DNA of 64,000 bases from Ottelia alismoides. Lineage: Eukaryota; Streptophyta; Magnoliopsida; Alismatales; Hydrocharitaceae. Positions 35,426 to 47,047 of this stretch are shown here, in pieces; within the stretch, counting starts at the first letter, position 1; each line of letters starts with the position of its first letter. Location: positions 372,001 through 436,000 of the forward strand of contig JAZKJV010009775.1 of NCBI GenBank assembly GCA_037367405.1, given 5' to 3'. The notes under the pieces are model-generated. The model did no database searches. It had not been told where the DNA came from and saw only the letters and a program-made list of their open reading frames with translations. The position numbers and the translations under genes were made by a program.

Positions 35426-36648
35426 ACTAATAAGTTGGTTTAATCCCTGACACAATTCACTTTCACACAAGACTAGTGATGTTCAATAACACTTGGTTTA
35501 TGAGGTCTTGAGATTTTGAGTTAACCAGCCTTAGTCATTAGGGTCGTGGACTTAATTATTCACATTTCCCTAGTTTGAAAGATTTGTGTGCTATATTGCA
35601 TGCTTAGTCTCTACCTTAAGAATATGATCAGCACCTCACATACACGACTGCAGTTATGATGAGATGAGTTGTAATTTCACTTGAGGAACTGGGATGGGGG
35701 ATTTGAGTTTGGACTTGATTTAATGATGCTCGAGGATGGGATAAAATCAATGAAGGCTTCATGAAACCTGAGTGTCAGCACATTTAGCCAGTATGAGAAC
35801 ATGGTTCTTGTACTATCTCTTGATATTTACCTATGTGCCAGGGTGTGATAAATTAAAAAAAAATGTTGATCAGTGTGCGCCAACTCTTGGTAAAAGCAGT
35901 GGAGCTAGCCAAAAATACTACAAAGCAATGAAATGTCAAAGAAAAGCTCTCATTCCACAAAGTCAATTATCAAAAGAGCTTCCACCAAAGGAGAGCGCTC
36001 CCAACCATTTCAAAGTGTCCACTTGGACCACCGCTATTAGGACCAGGAGTCGGGCTTGCACCAAAAAAGGGCTCTACATCGTAAATGGTACAAGTCTGGG
36101 TGTAGAAGGTACGGTAGGTACTCAAAAAAGGCACACCCCAGTGTACTCCCAGGAAAACAAGTGCAGACGGCTCCAACTTCTCTTGACGGACGCACTGATC
36201 AACACCAAAAAAATGCGTTGAGTAATAAGGCACTTGAGAGGATCCTTGTTCCAATGAGAGGGAGAGAAGAAATGACACAATCCTATGCCCTCCATCAACT
36301 GGCCTTCCATCTACACTTTCAAGTCTGACAACTAAAGAGACGGTGGATTGGATGCAAGAAATGATTTATTCCCTAGTGTTGAGGATTGAGTTCTTAGGAG
36401 AGTCTCTTGGACTGGAACCTTGGGTGACGTTGTGACTCTACTCTTGTAACTGCAGTCAACACTTAATGTCATATCCCTACTATATATGTATACAAAGAGA
36501 GTCTGATGATTAGGGAAATTGGGTACCTTTTGACTAGAGCTTGGTTCAGCTTAGAATTTTAGGATCTCTAAAACTGAGAGTTCTTGAACGAATCAAGTCT
36601 TGTATTCACATGCACAGTCAGGGGTTAACCCAACTTATTCATTCTTTA

Positions 36649-36686
36649 TTTGCTCGAGGACTAGCAAAGTTTAAGTATAGGGGGGG
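36649..36686 (+). promoter_or_regulatory. Polypurine tract with hairpin, next to 3' LTR
   Basis: TTTAAGTATAG plus a G run ends at 36686, directly before the LTR start at 36687; this is the functional primer site for plus-strand DNA. TTTGCT (36649-36654) and AGCAAA (36663-36668) form a 6 bp stem with an 8-base loop just upstream. Confidence 0.85.
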
Positions 36687-39600
36687 TGATGAATCCACGA
36701 TTCATCATCTTAATATCTTGATCTTAGCAAAATCCATGAGTAAAATCCCAAATAAATGTCCATAAAATCAATAAATTAACAAAATAACTCTTGTAAATAA
36801 AACACACTAATTATTGTATATTAGATTGTACAAAATAAATTACACATAAAAAAGCCGCAAAAATAAAGGAGTTTTATGCATGTAAATAGCCCAAAACTTC
36901 ATGTATTTTTAATAATTTCATTTCAACTCCTTTTTGCCTAATTCTTTCTCTAACTTGTTTATAAAAATGTATATATAAATACAAAAATACAAAACAAATT
37001 TCATCTCAAATAAATGCTCCTAGATCCCAATGAGAAAAAGCCGTAAAGTTCAACTTCCAAGCCAAATTCCCGCTCCATCTGAACTCCAAATTCACCAAAC
37101 TCACTTTTAAAGTTCAAGTTAGAAAATTATCTATCCAACGGAAGTGGTTTCATTAAAATCGGAACTCATTTGTAAAAGTTGGGTTTTGGGACCTAGATGT
37201 ACATTGTATACCATGTATATATTCATTCTTTCTTTAATTTTTATTATATCTTTCTTAATTACTAAAAATACCAAAAAATCATACTTGTGTTGTACTTTAA
37301 TTGTAGTATTTTATTGTATTTTTCCGTTGTAAATATCTCTTATTGAAAAGAAAAAAAATTACATATTAGAAAAGTAAAAAAATGTGTACATGTGTTTGTC
37401 TTCCCTTGTAAATTCTCCACTATTTATCTTCTCTTTTTATTTTATTGTATTTAAAGTAGCCAACTTTATTTATTTATTATTTAATTTCCATTCTCTACAA
37501 TAACCACCAATTCAACTCCATTATTCCACCATTTTTCCCAACTTCCCATTCAACTCCATTAATAATACAACCTCCCATTCAACTCCACCACTTCAATAAC
37601 CTCTCATTCCATCATCTTTATATACATGTCATTCTCCTCATTATTGCCTTTGATCCATCTTTATGTGAGGAGAGCCAAGTTCCCAGAGTTGAATCGGTGA
37701 CAACGACGCAATCGCGGTCGAGCGACGATGGCCCTCTCTCAGGTGAGATCCGTTGGCTTTTTGGCCAACATCGCAGCCGCAACCGCGCGCTGCTCGAGCT
37801 CATCGCACGCTAGCGATTCGAGCAAAGACCATGCTCTCATGAGCACTTCATAGGCGTCCGCGTTCATCGTAGTTAATTTTTCGTCTCATTTTTTTATCAT
37901 CTTATTAGTTTTGCATTTTTTTATATATATCACATCAAATTCACCCCCCAAAATCCTTCATGTGTTTAGTTCATAATAATAATAATCATGATCATCTCCC
38001 TTATTTTTTATTTTATTTTGTCACTCCTCCTTCTCTATTTGCACCTTCTGAATAGCAAAACAAAAAAATATAAAAAAAATTTAAACAAAAAAGAGCTTTT
38101 TATATTATTATTGCAACAAAAAAAAAGAAATTCAAAAAAAAAAATAAAAAAAACACACGGGAGCAGCTGCGGCCTAGCCGCCGCTGCCCCCCCTCTCCTC
38201 CGTTCCCTCTGCCTGCCGGCCGCCACCAGCGGCGTCCACCGCGCCACCCTCCGCCAAGCCGCCGGTAGCCCCGCCACCGCGCTGCCACCCGCGCACCTCC
38301 GCCCAGACCCTCTCAAGCTGCGCGCCACCGCGCCTCCGCCCAGCAACCGCCGGACTCCGCCACGCTTCATCGCCGACGCCGCCGACCGTCTCGCGCCCCC
38401 TCCCAACCTCCACGCTCAGCCGCGGCCGCGCACGCGTGGGCGGCGCTGCCTCCAGCCCAGCGGCGAGCCGCCATCACCTCCCCCGTCTTTGGGTTCTTCC
38501 CCACCTGGAACCCATGAAGAAGAAAGGTCCACTTTTTCCTATTATTTTATTGTAAAAATTGCAGAACTATTTTGTATAGTTTTTGTAATTACGCAATGGT
38601 CCCTGTACATGTTTTATTGTAAATATTATTTTTTCTGATTTTGCGAGGACAACCCTGTATTTATGCATTAATTTGGACCTCATTTTGGCATCCTTTTATT
38701 TAAAGAAAAATAGCAAACTAATTGCCTACATTTTGACTATTTATTTGCATTTTTGTGAGTCATGGGTAATTAATTAAAAATGGTTAACTAAAATTCTGTG
38801 TATTTTACCCAAACAGTGATCTTAAAATTATACCGCACACACGGTTGCTCCAAAAAATCCACAAAAATTAGTAATGATGCCTTGAAATATGATAAAGATA
38901 CAATCCAAATTTCACGTCCATTGGAGTTGTTTTGTGCCCGAAATAAATTGTAGACTATTTTTCGTATTTGATTTTTAACTAAATCCACGTATATCCTTTT
39001 TGCGAAATTTCAACTATACTGGATTGTTTATCTAACTATCTTTCTGAGATAATTCGCACTATGATTAATTTGACAATGTGGATTTATTAGAAATTATTTA
39101 CTCACTATGATTTTATTTTCACTAAAACATCCATAAAAAATTCATAACTTGTCAAAAAATTCCAAAAATATTACTGTAGCTTCCTTGCATCATGTTTTAG
39201 TTCCAGTATTTTTTTCATAATTTTTGCTTTCTGTTTGTGTGATAAATTGCGAAAAAACCCATAAAAAGTGTGCATTTTTCATTGTTGCGTTTTAAACCTA
39301 AAAAATACAAAAATATGTGTTTTGTATTTCCCACTGGATTAGGACTTTAGGAAAAAATATAATTTGGCTAAATTGGATTAATTTAACATTAAAATTAATT
39401 TGGCTAAGTTGTGTGATTTCTTAGTACTTAATTCACCCACATTTTGCATTTGCTTTTGTTTTTGCATAAAAAAATCTAAAAAAAATACCACATTGGATAT
39501 CTAGACCTAAGTTTTTGAATTAAACCTGAAGTTGTTCCTTTACCTCCCTGAGTTCGACCCCGGACTTGCCCTGATAAAAATTAAGCCGAGACACTCTTCA

Positions 39601-39688
39601 CGGAGATCCTTCTCTCGGTTCTGACCGAATCGCTATGTACACGTTTTACAACGAATACGAATTAAATAACGTATTCAGCGACTCGTCA
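36687..39688 (+). repeat. 3' LTR (3002 bp)
   Basis: This is the second copy of the 5' LTR, collinear throughout, starting TGATGAAT and ending GACTCGTCA. Differences by eye are a few per cent, mostly transitions, plus small indels. The largest is about 33 extra bases near 38705-38738, absent from the 5' LTR at about 25885. TATA box at 37618-37624. Confidence 0.95.
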
Positions 39689-39693
39689 AGGGG
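39689..39693 (+). other. Target-site duplication AGGGG (right)
   Basis: Exact partner of 23871-23875, directly after the 3' LTR end. Confidence 0.9.
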
Positions 39694-40175
39694 TAAACAA
39701 GATAATAGATTATGATTAGCGTAGCCACATATACTTTAGAGCTTGACCAATGTATCCTAGTCTCCAGTTGTAGTTTTCCTTGCAAAATGTGACTTTGAAA
39801 CATATACCATTCTTATTGGTACATTTCCCCGACGGGAATGAATTTTTTATTCATTTCCTTTTTACATGTCTAACTTTTTTCAGAGATTGTATTTCATACT
39901 TTTTTTCACATACATACATACAAAATCACAACATTTACATAAGGGTTTTTCTTCTTGATTCTGTAGACTATTTCTCATCCAAAGCTTTATTTCAACCCAC
40001 AATCATGTCTTTATACATTGGTTCTAATAAACTAGGTTGGGCACACTTCCCTCTATTGAGACTATGACTACTTCATCAATGATGAGACACACGCGTTCTT
40101 TCCAAACATAGCGAATTCTACCCTTCACCACCCCACATGAGTTGAGCTATTTGGTAACTATCTAAAAGAATCATG
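39694..40175 (-). mobile_element. Older minus element, internal tail, right half of target
   Basis: It continues the internal tail interrupted at 23870 and matches 1400-1745 and 63340-63760: 'gcgtagccacatata', 'tcttcttgattctgtagactat', 'caacccacaatcatgtcttta' and 'cttcaccacccca(c)atgagttgagc'. It is cut at 40175 by the copia LTR. Confidence 0.65.
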
Positions 40176-42705
40176 TGTTAGCCATGTGAGACCGAGGCAA
40201 ACCATTTCAATAATAAGTGTTATTTTAATCTTTGATATATCAATAAAAATTTTTGATTTAATACTTTTGAGACAAAACGAATGAATGCCCTACAGGGTCC
40301 CTTAGTATAATTAGTGATATGTACAATGGCCATCTTAATGATCATACAACTATTGATTCAATGGTTGAATCATAGAGGCTGGGGCTTGGATGATATCTAA
40401 GGAGTTAGATTGAGGACTCATATTATTAAGATGATGTCCAGCCTGAGAAGGAGATGGTAATCCTTCTTTAAAAGATGATATCTAACCGATCTTTTGGCAT
40501 TGGTCCTCTACATGGGAATAGAGATTAGGAGGTGTCAGATAAGTTAGGTGAAAGACTTGACTTAACGAGATTGAGATAACAAAGACCCTTGTCGTACACT
40601 GTCACGATATAGGCATGCATCCTCTAATTGGACACAAATGTATTGGTATATGTCTAAGTATGTTCACTTGGCAGATTGATAGGTTGATGACCTAATAAAG
40701 GTCTATACACTGGCGAGATGGTGTGCATACGAGGTCATATGGGTAATACGATCTCTCAAAGGGATCATACAGATTCACTAGTGAACTGGAAGACACGAGC
40801 TCACTCATGAGGTATTAAGGCCAATTAAATTCCATGTGTGGTCGTCTTACTTTGGAAGCATGACAAGAATTTGTAGGAATGATATATGTTTTTGGAAAGC
40901 ATATGATCGATATCAACTCCCAATGATCGAATGAGAAACTTAATGATAAAACGCTGAAGAAGAAAATATAAAATTGATCTAAATCTTCGGGTTTATTCTA
41001 GGTCTTCCAATATGAAGGATGAACGGGTATTAGGAGTACTTGAGTGTGGCGTGATCATAAATGATTGTAAAACCATGACAATTCCATTCCGAGGGAGTGA
41101 TGAAACATATTTGGATTTTAGTAACTCCTTTTAGTATAGAAGTAATCCAATCTTATTCCAAATGTTGGACATCGATCTGAATGTGATTAAGATGCAATGA
41201 GAAGATTAGATTTATGAATTTTGTTTAATCAAGCATCTATGAGAGGTCCACAAGATCTGGATTTGAGATATGATCTCAATATCCATGTCACTATACATGG
41301 AATGTACAATCTCCATGTCCTTATCTTCAAGTATACATAGAGAAAGCGCATTATTCTTGAAAGAGTTCAAGATTAATTCCATTATTAAAATGCATATATG
41401 AGCATTGAGAAATTGATAACTAAATGTGATTTAATTATCATGAATAATGTGAATGTGATTCATACTATTTAGATGAATGGGAATGATGATCCGAGATAAA
41501 TGTGATTTATTTATCATGGATATGAATAGTGTGGATAGTACTATCCATATTAATCATATATATATTATACATGTGATTTATTATATTAGATAGAGATATT
41601 TGAAAATAGTATTTATAAATTAAATGTTGATGTGAATTGGATTCACATTGGATAATTAATTGAAGATACTATTTACATTTTATTTTGGGTGTGTGAATAT
41701 GATTCTGAATTTTCAATAACATGATTGAAATTATCACAAGATAATTTGGTATTATTTTTGGGAACTAATATCCTATAAAAGTTGTTGAATATAATGAAAG
41801 ATTATATGAGATATGAGATGTCTTATAATAGGAAGAAGTACGGACCTTCCATATTGACAGGGTGGACGGCCACCCTTGAATTAGGACTCAAGGTGACTGT
41901 CCCCCCAATTGGACGGAGTATTGTCTCCTTCGTAATCCTTCTTCGCGTATTGATTTGATTGAATTAATTTATATTTATGATTATTCCGTATATATTTAAT
42001 TTAAATAAATTTATTGTGGTTGTAGTTTTTTACAAAAAATCATGGGCATTGAAAGAAACACAAATCAGTCTCAACCGTTGATTTTGTGTTGTGCATGGAT
42101 TGTGATCCATGGACTCCCAAAATATTATAAAAGAAGAGGCAACCATAGATATTCTTTTACACAATATACTTGCAAGCATCTCTCTCTCATTCTCATCATA
42201 CAAGCCCCCCCTCGATATCTCTCTCTCAAGAGTGGTTGTCCACCTCTTGACCTAGAGAGGATCATCGTCATCGCTACGCTGTCGTGTCGCTGCTTCAACC
42301 GCTCATGAAGTTTTGTCTTCCTTGGTTTCCTTGTATGTAAGAAGACCTCAGATTTTGTGTTACAAAATCAAGATATCCATTTCTTGGATGTACATCTTGG
42401 ATTGCAAGAAGGATGCATCTCATCAATGCACTCGCAAGCATCTCCTCCTTCGGATTGGACTTGAGAGAAGCGGTCTCTTATTTTAGAGGCTTCGATCACA
42501 ACCATGCTTCAAGAGGTGTTCCTATATCTTCTTTGTGGTTTATGAAAGGGTTTGAGAAGTGTTCTATGATCATGTGGTTTCATCACTTTAAAATTTTTAA
42601 ATTTCGCTGCCTCGAGCAACAAGTTTGACTAGTCGCTCCCGATCGCATATGATGCTATCTTTATGCTTATATGATGCGCTTAAGATTTTTTTCACATAAC
42701 CTTCA
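40176..42705 (+). mobile_element. Copia 5' LTR (2530 bp)
   Basis: It starts TGTTAGCCATGTGAG, a decayed form of TGTTGGACATGTGAGCCC at the other copia LTR starts, and ends …ACCTTCA. It is collinear with the solo LTR at 43989-46617 and the fragment at 6607-8401. A degenerate tRNA-Met primer site follows at 42708, so this is the 5' LTR of the copia element whose gag-pol starts at 47048. Confidence 0.8.
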
Positions 42706-42707
42706 AG

Positions 42708-42720
42708 TTGTATTAGAGCC
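42708..42720 (+). promoter_or_regulatory. Primer-binding site, tRNA-Met type, degenerate
   Basis: TTGTATTAGAGCC matches the usual plant copia primer site TGGTATCAGAGCC at 11 of 13 bases and lies two bases after the LTR end. Confidence 0.7.
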
Positions 42721-43983
42721 TTGGTTGAGATCTTGGATATGATCTATAATCCTAGGTGAGAAATATTGTATATACCAGATGCGTGTGGACTCATTGTTTT
42801 GCATTAGATGCATGTTTCAAATTGTTTTTTTGCCAAAATAAAAACCTACTATTTATGCACTGCTTGGGCGTATTTTTTGTTTATTAAAATGTATGTAGAA
42901 AGTTTAAGTATGTCTCAAAAACAAGCCAATTTTTGATACCAAAAGTGCATGATTAAAATTCAAAGAGTTCCCGTCATGATATTATTTTTGCATGTATTCA
43001 CATATCTGTAAGAAAATGATTTTAGATTGATGTTTTCCTGTCATGAAACATGAAATAAACACTTATATTAAGTAGAGAATCAAGCCATCAAACCTCTCAA
43101 ATTTATTTCATACGATTCCGACTCCGTTTGCACTAGATATTCTATATTTAGTGGAGATGAATCGGATGATGATTGGATCGTCAAATCTTCTTTCTTAATA
43201 TTGTTTATTATTCAATGGAAATCATGGAAATTGTGAATTTACCTTGATTAATTTGATGCCTAATAATTATATAAATAATTGATTAAACTTGGCCATTGAA
43301 TGTATGTTTCATGAAAACTCTAGTTTATCTTACAATAGCCGTAGGACAACCTTTTCATGCAAAACATGGTTGCTTGATATGCTTAAAAATTTAGGATCTC
43401 AAAATTGTTTTAAAATGCCTAATATTTCTAAGTGATTATTATATAGGATAATAATGGTCATCAAAGTTGATCAATAAAACTGCATTTACATTGGCATTAT
43501 TTTGTATTTTTCTTAATCGAAATGGTATAGTTCTCTAGTCTGGGTATGCTGGCTTGGATTACTAATTAATACCTTGCATGTCAAGGAAATTCCCCCTGCC
43601 AGCATAACTCAAGTGTACTGGTCGGATTAGTTTTTAAGAAATAATAATATAAGTAAGTCAAGTTTTACTCTAATTATTAAAATACAAAATTATGCGTACT
43701 TGTGAGGGTGTATACTATATAGTAATATCTATAAAATCTTAAATATTTATTATTTGATTGAATTGGATTTATAATTAATATGATTAAATTAATTAGATCC
43801 AACTAAAATAAGCACTCTATTATAAATAGAGTTGTAATTCCCTTAGAAGAATTATTTATAAGAGTATGATTCATGATGAATATTTAAAATTTGATTGTGA
43901 TAGGGAGGATCATATAAATGACATCCATGACCTATGCACATGGATCGGACTATTTGCTTCTCGAAAGAGTAAGGCCGTATGCG
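42721..43983 (+). mobile_element. Copia leader, first part
   Basis: AT-rich non-coding sequence after the primer site. I recognise no coding in it; short frames such as 43866-44069 cross the solo LTR boundary. It is separated from its continuation (46623-47047) by the solo LTR. Confidence 0.65.
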
Positions 43984-43988
43984 TAGTG
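43984..43988 (+). other. Target-site duplication TAGTG (left)
   Basis: TAGTG directly precedes the solo LTR start and is repeated exactly at 46618-46622. Confidence 0.85.
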
Positions 43989-46617
43989 TGTTGGACATGC
44001 GAGCCCACGACGAGCCATTATGAAACAAATGTTATTACAAATCATTCCCTCATCTATAATGAAGAATAATTAATTTTCATAATAGGTCCCTTTGTACAAT
44101 TAGGGTTATGTACCATAACCACCTTGATGACCTTACAATTGTTGATTCAATTGTTAAATCACAGAGGATGGTGCTTGGATGAATATCTAAAGAGTTAGAT
44201 TGAGTACTCATCAAGCACCATCAAATGATTATTAAGAGATGATATCTAGCTTGAGTATGAGATGACAATCCTTTTTTTCTAATAGGGTGATATCTAACTA
44301 ACATCTTGATGCATGTCCTCTGCATAGGAATAGAGATTCGGAGGTGTTAAATAATTTAGGTCAAAGAGTTGACCTAACGAGATCGAGATAACCAAGACCT
44401 ATGTCTTATGCTGTCATGATATAGGAATGCATCCTCTAATTGGAGACAACCGTTTTACTATATGTATGAGAATGTACATCTGGTAGATAGATAGGTTATG
44501 ATCTAATCAAGGTCTATACACCGACGAGCTGGTGTGCATACAATGGCATACGAGTAATACGATCTCTCAAAGGGATCATACAGGTTCATTTATTGAACCA
44601 GGAGACATGAGCTCACTCATGAGATATTGGGAAAAATTCCAAGCCCGATCATCTCACTTTGGAAGCTTGACTGAGTTTGTAGGTTTGATATATGCATTTG
44701 GAAAGTATATGATCATTACCTAGGTATGATATATGCTTTAGTAAGTATATGATTGATACCAACTCCAATGATCAAATGAGAAACATAATTCTAAAATCCT
44801 CGAGGAGACAATCTAAATAAGATCTAAAACTTTGGGTTTATTCTAGGTCTTCCAGTATGAAAGATGAATAGGTATTAAGAATACCCGAGGGTGATGTGAT
44901 CATAAACAATTGTATAACCATGATGCTTCCATTCTGAAGGAGTGATGAAACAGGTATGGATTTTAGTGACTCCTCTCAGTAGAGAAGTAATCTTGTCGTG
45001 GTCCAAATGTTGAACAGTGATCTGAAGGTGAATTAGATGCAATGAGAAGATTAGATTACAGTTTTGATTTAATCAAGCACCTATGAGAGGTCCTCGAGAT
45101 CTGGATTTGAGATATGATCTCAATATACAAGTCGCTATATGCGGAACACACAATCACCATGTCCTTATCTCCAAGTATCCACAGAGAGAGTGCATTATTC
45201 TTGAAAGAGTTCAAGAATAATTCCATTGTTGATATTATACCTTAGCATTGAGAAAAATGGATAATTAAATGTGATTTAATTATTATGAATAATATGAATT
45301 TGGTTCATATTATTTGGGCTCATGAGAATCGACATCCAAGATGATTAAATGTGATTTAATTATCAAGGATATGAATAGTGTAGATAGTATTATCCATATT
45401 ATTCATAGATATTATAAATGTGATTTATAATATGTTAGAGATAGATAATTGTAGTTTGTACCTTCTAGCCCTGAGAAAGTTGGGACTTCGAGCTCGCTAT
45501 CAGCACCCGAAAGGCCCTAAGACGTTACAAATTATTAGTTAATGCGAATTGCATTCACATTGAATAATTAATTGCAAATGCATTTGCATTTTATTTTGGA
45601 AGTGTGAATATGATTACAATTTATTAATGTCTTGATTGAAATTATCACAAAATAATTTGGAATTATTTTGGTGAATATGCAATAAAAGTTATTGCATATG
45701 TGGAGATATTGTTGGAGAATAATACCTCAACAAAATTGGAATGATGAAGCCCTCTTGCCAAACAATGGTGAACAACCAAGTTGAGTTCTCTCAACTCGTT
45801 GGCCGTCCACCCCATATATGGAAATGGGGCTCTATTCATTCCAAATAAATCCATCCTTGGTTGTGTGATTTAAATCGAAATATATTGATTGATTTCAATA
45901 TAATTTAATTAAAAGCCAACAAATTTGTTGTTGGTAATTAAAACACAAGAAGATCATGACCATTGATTGAAAGCACAAAAGTCTAATCTATTAAATTTGT
46001 GAGCACATGGATTGTGATACATGGACATCCAAAATAGTATAAAAATAGTATAAATAGAAGGGTAGCTCTAGCCTTTTATTACAGCACAACACATAAGATG
46101 AGACACATCTCTCTCTCTCCACGTCCTCTCTCTCTCTCATTGTGGTCGTCCACCTTGGTGCCCTAGAGAGAGTCGTCATCGTCGTTCCGCCGTCTTGCCG
46201 CCTCTTTGGCCAATCGTGGATCTCTATCTCCTTCGGTGCATCTTTGTTGTGAAGAAGACGTCAGATATCATGAGATGAGATCAAGAGATTTGCCGCTTGG
46301 ATCATCAACATGGGTTAGAAGGAGCCCGTGTTTCATCAACATGCTCGCAAGTGGCTACTCTGTTGGATCGGACTTGAGACAGGAGATCTCTTACTTTAGA
46401 GACTCGATCGCCACCACGCTTCAAGAGGTAATCATAATACCTGCATGTGGTTTAGATAAAATGGTCCGAGAAGTGTTCTCAGATCATGTGGTTTCATCAC
46501 TATTAATTTTTAAAATTCCACTGCCCCGAGCAACTAGTGCAACTAGTTGCTCCCGATCACATATGATGTGATCCCCATGCTTTTGTAATGCGCTTAATAT
46601 TTTATCCATAACATTCA
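43989..46617 (+). mobile_element. Copia solo LTR (2629 bp)
   Basis: It starts TGTTGGACATGCGAGCCC and ends …AACATTCA, with TAGTG on both sides, so it is one LTR left after recombination between the two LTRs of an inserted element. It is the same family as 40176-42705. Two oddities are visible: a tandem duplication of about 45 bp near 44678-44760 ('gatatatgc…aagtatatgat'), and an extra GC-richer stretch of about 70 bp near 45458-45527 that the other copies lack. Frames inside (e.g. 46206-46571) are conserved by similarity of the LTR, not as protein. Confidence 0.88.
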
Positions 46618-46622
46618 TAGTG
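46618..46622 (+). other. Target-site duplication TAGTG (right)
   Basis: Exact partner of 43984-43988. Confidence 0.85.
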
Positions 46623-47047
46623 TCCCCAATATCAGTTCCTCATATTATTGTGGCAATATTGGATTGCGCACATCGAGTTCTAAATCTGTTGACGGTTGGT
46701 TCAGTTAACAACGACTCAACATCACCTTAGGGGTGATGGGTCCGAGTGTTAAAGATCAAGCTGGGAAATGCAAGTTGCACTTACAACGTGGAATGTGTTC
46801 CCTCTTCTTTTTATCTGAGTTACAGTTTCTCATATTATTGGGATGTAACCAAGATAGAAAAGGAGATATGAGATCTTGCTAGAGATACAGCGGTAATATA
46901 TCTCTTGCTTCGAATGTGAATAAGGGAATGAACTTTCAGAGTAGAAAAGGCAAGACTTATTTGATTAAAAATCCTTAATCAAATAATTAAATTATGCACA
47001 TATAAGTATTTGTATATTCTATTATAGTGCATTCTTAATTTCAGATA
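46623..47047 (+). mobile_element. Copia leader, second part
   Basis: Non-coding continuation of the leader up to the gag start. No feature stands out apart from its position. Confidence 0.6.

Larger units (their letters stand above)
34687..36673 (+). mobile_element. 3' non-coding region of the complete element
   Basis: This 2 kb stretch lies between integrase and the polypurine tract, where some Athila elements carry an env-like gene. I see none: the open frames (35772-36221, 36056-36328) have no signal peptide or membrane segment and do not match a family I know. It contains three hairpin-plus-TATAGGGGG cassettes (34834-35094) and an A/T-run repeat (35180-35425). It has the same order of blocks as 20486-22175 on the opposite strand, so the region is an old part of this group of elements. 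Confidence 0.75.
23876..39688 (+). mobile_element. Complete Athila-type Ty3/gypsy retrotransposon, 15.8 kb
   Basis: The structure is complete: 5' LTR 23876-26832, tRNA-Asp primer site, long leader, gag, protease, reverse transcriptase, RNase H, integrase, a 2 kb 3' non-coding region with polypurine tract, 3' LTR 36687-39688, and a perfect 5 bp target-site duplication. The pol order PR-RT-RH-INT places it in Ty3/gypsy. The tRNA-Asp primer site, size and RT sequence point to the Athila lineage. The LTRs differ by a few per cent by eye plus small indels, so insertion is not very recent. Gag and pol are broken by frameshifts and TAG stops, so it could move only with proteins made elsewhere. No env-like frame is recognised after integrase. 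Confidence 0.95.

Noticed and set aside
35094..35426. 110-codon Lys/Phe-rich frame
   Set aside because: Product of the A-run/T-run repeat.
35772..36221. Possible env-like gene between integrase and the 3' LTR
   Set aside because: Frames are short, overlapping on both strands, and have no signal peptide, membrane segment or coiled coil that I can see.
37988..38638. 216-codon plus-strand frame in the 3' LTR core, Pro/Ala/Arg-rich
   Set aside because: The equivalent stretch of the 5' LTR does not keep the same open frame, and the sequence is low complexity. A captured gene fragment cannot be excluded but nothing supports it.
40176..46617. A short non-autonomous copia element with LTRs at both ends
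   Set aside because: The right-hand LTR has its own TAGTG target-site duplication and no polypurine tract before it, so it is a separate solo LTR.
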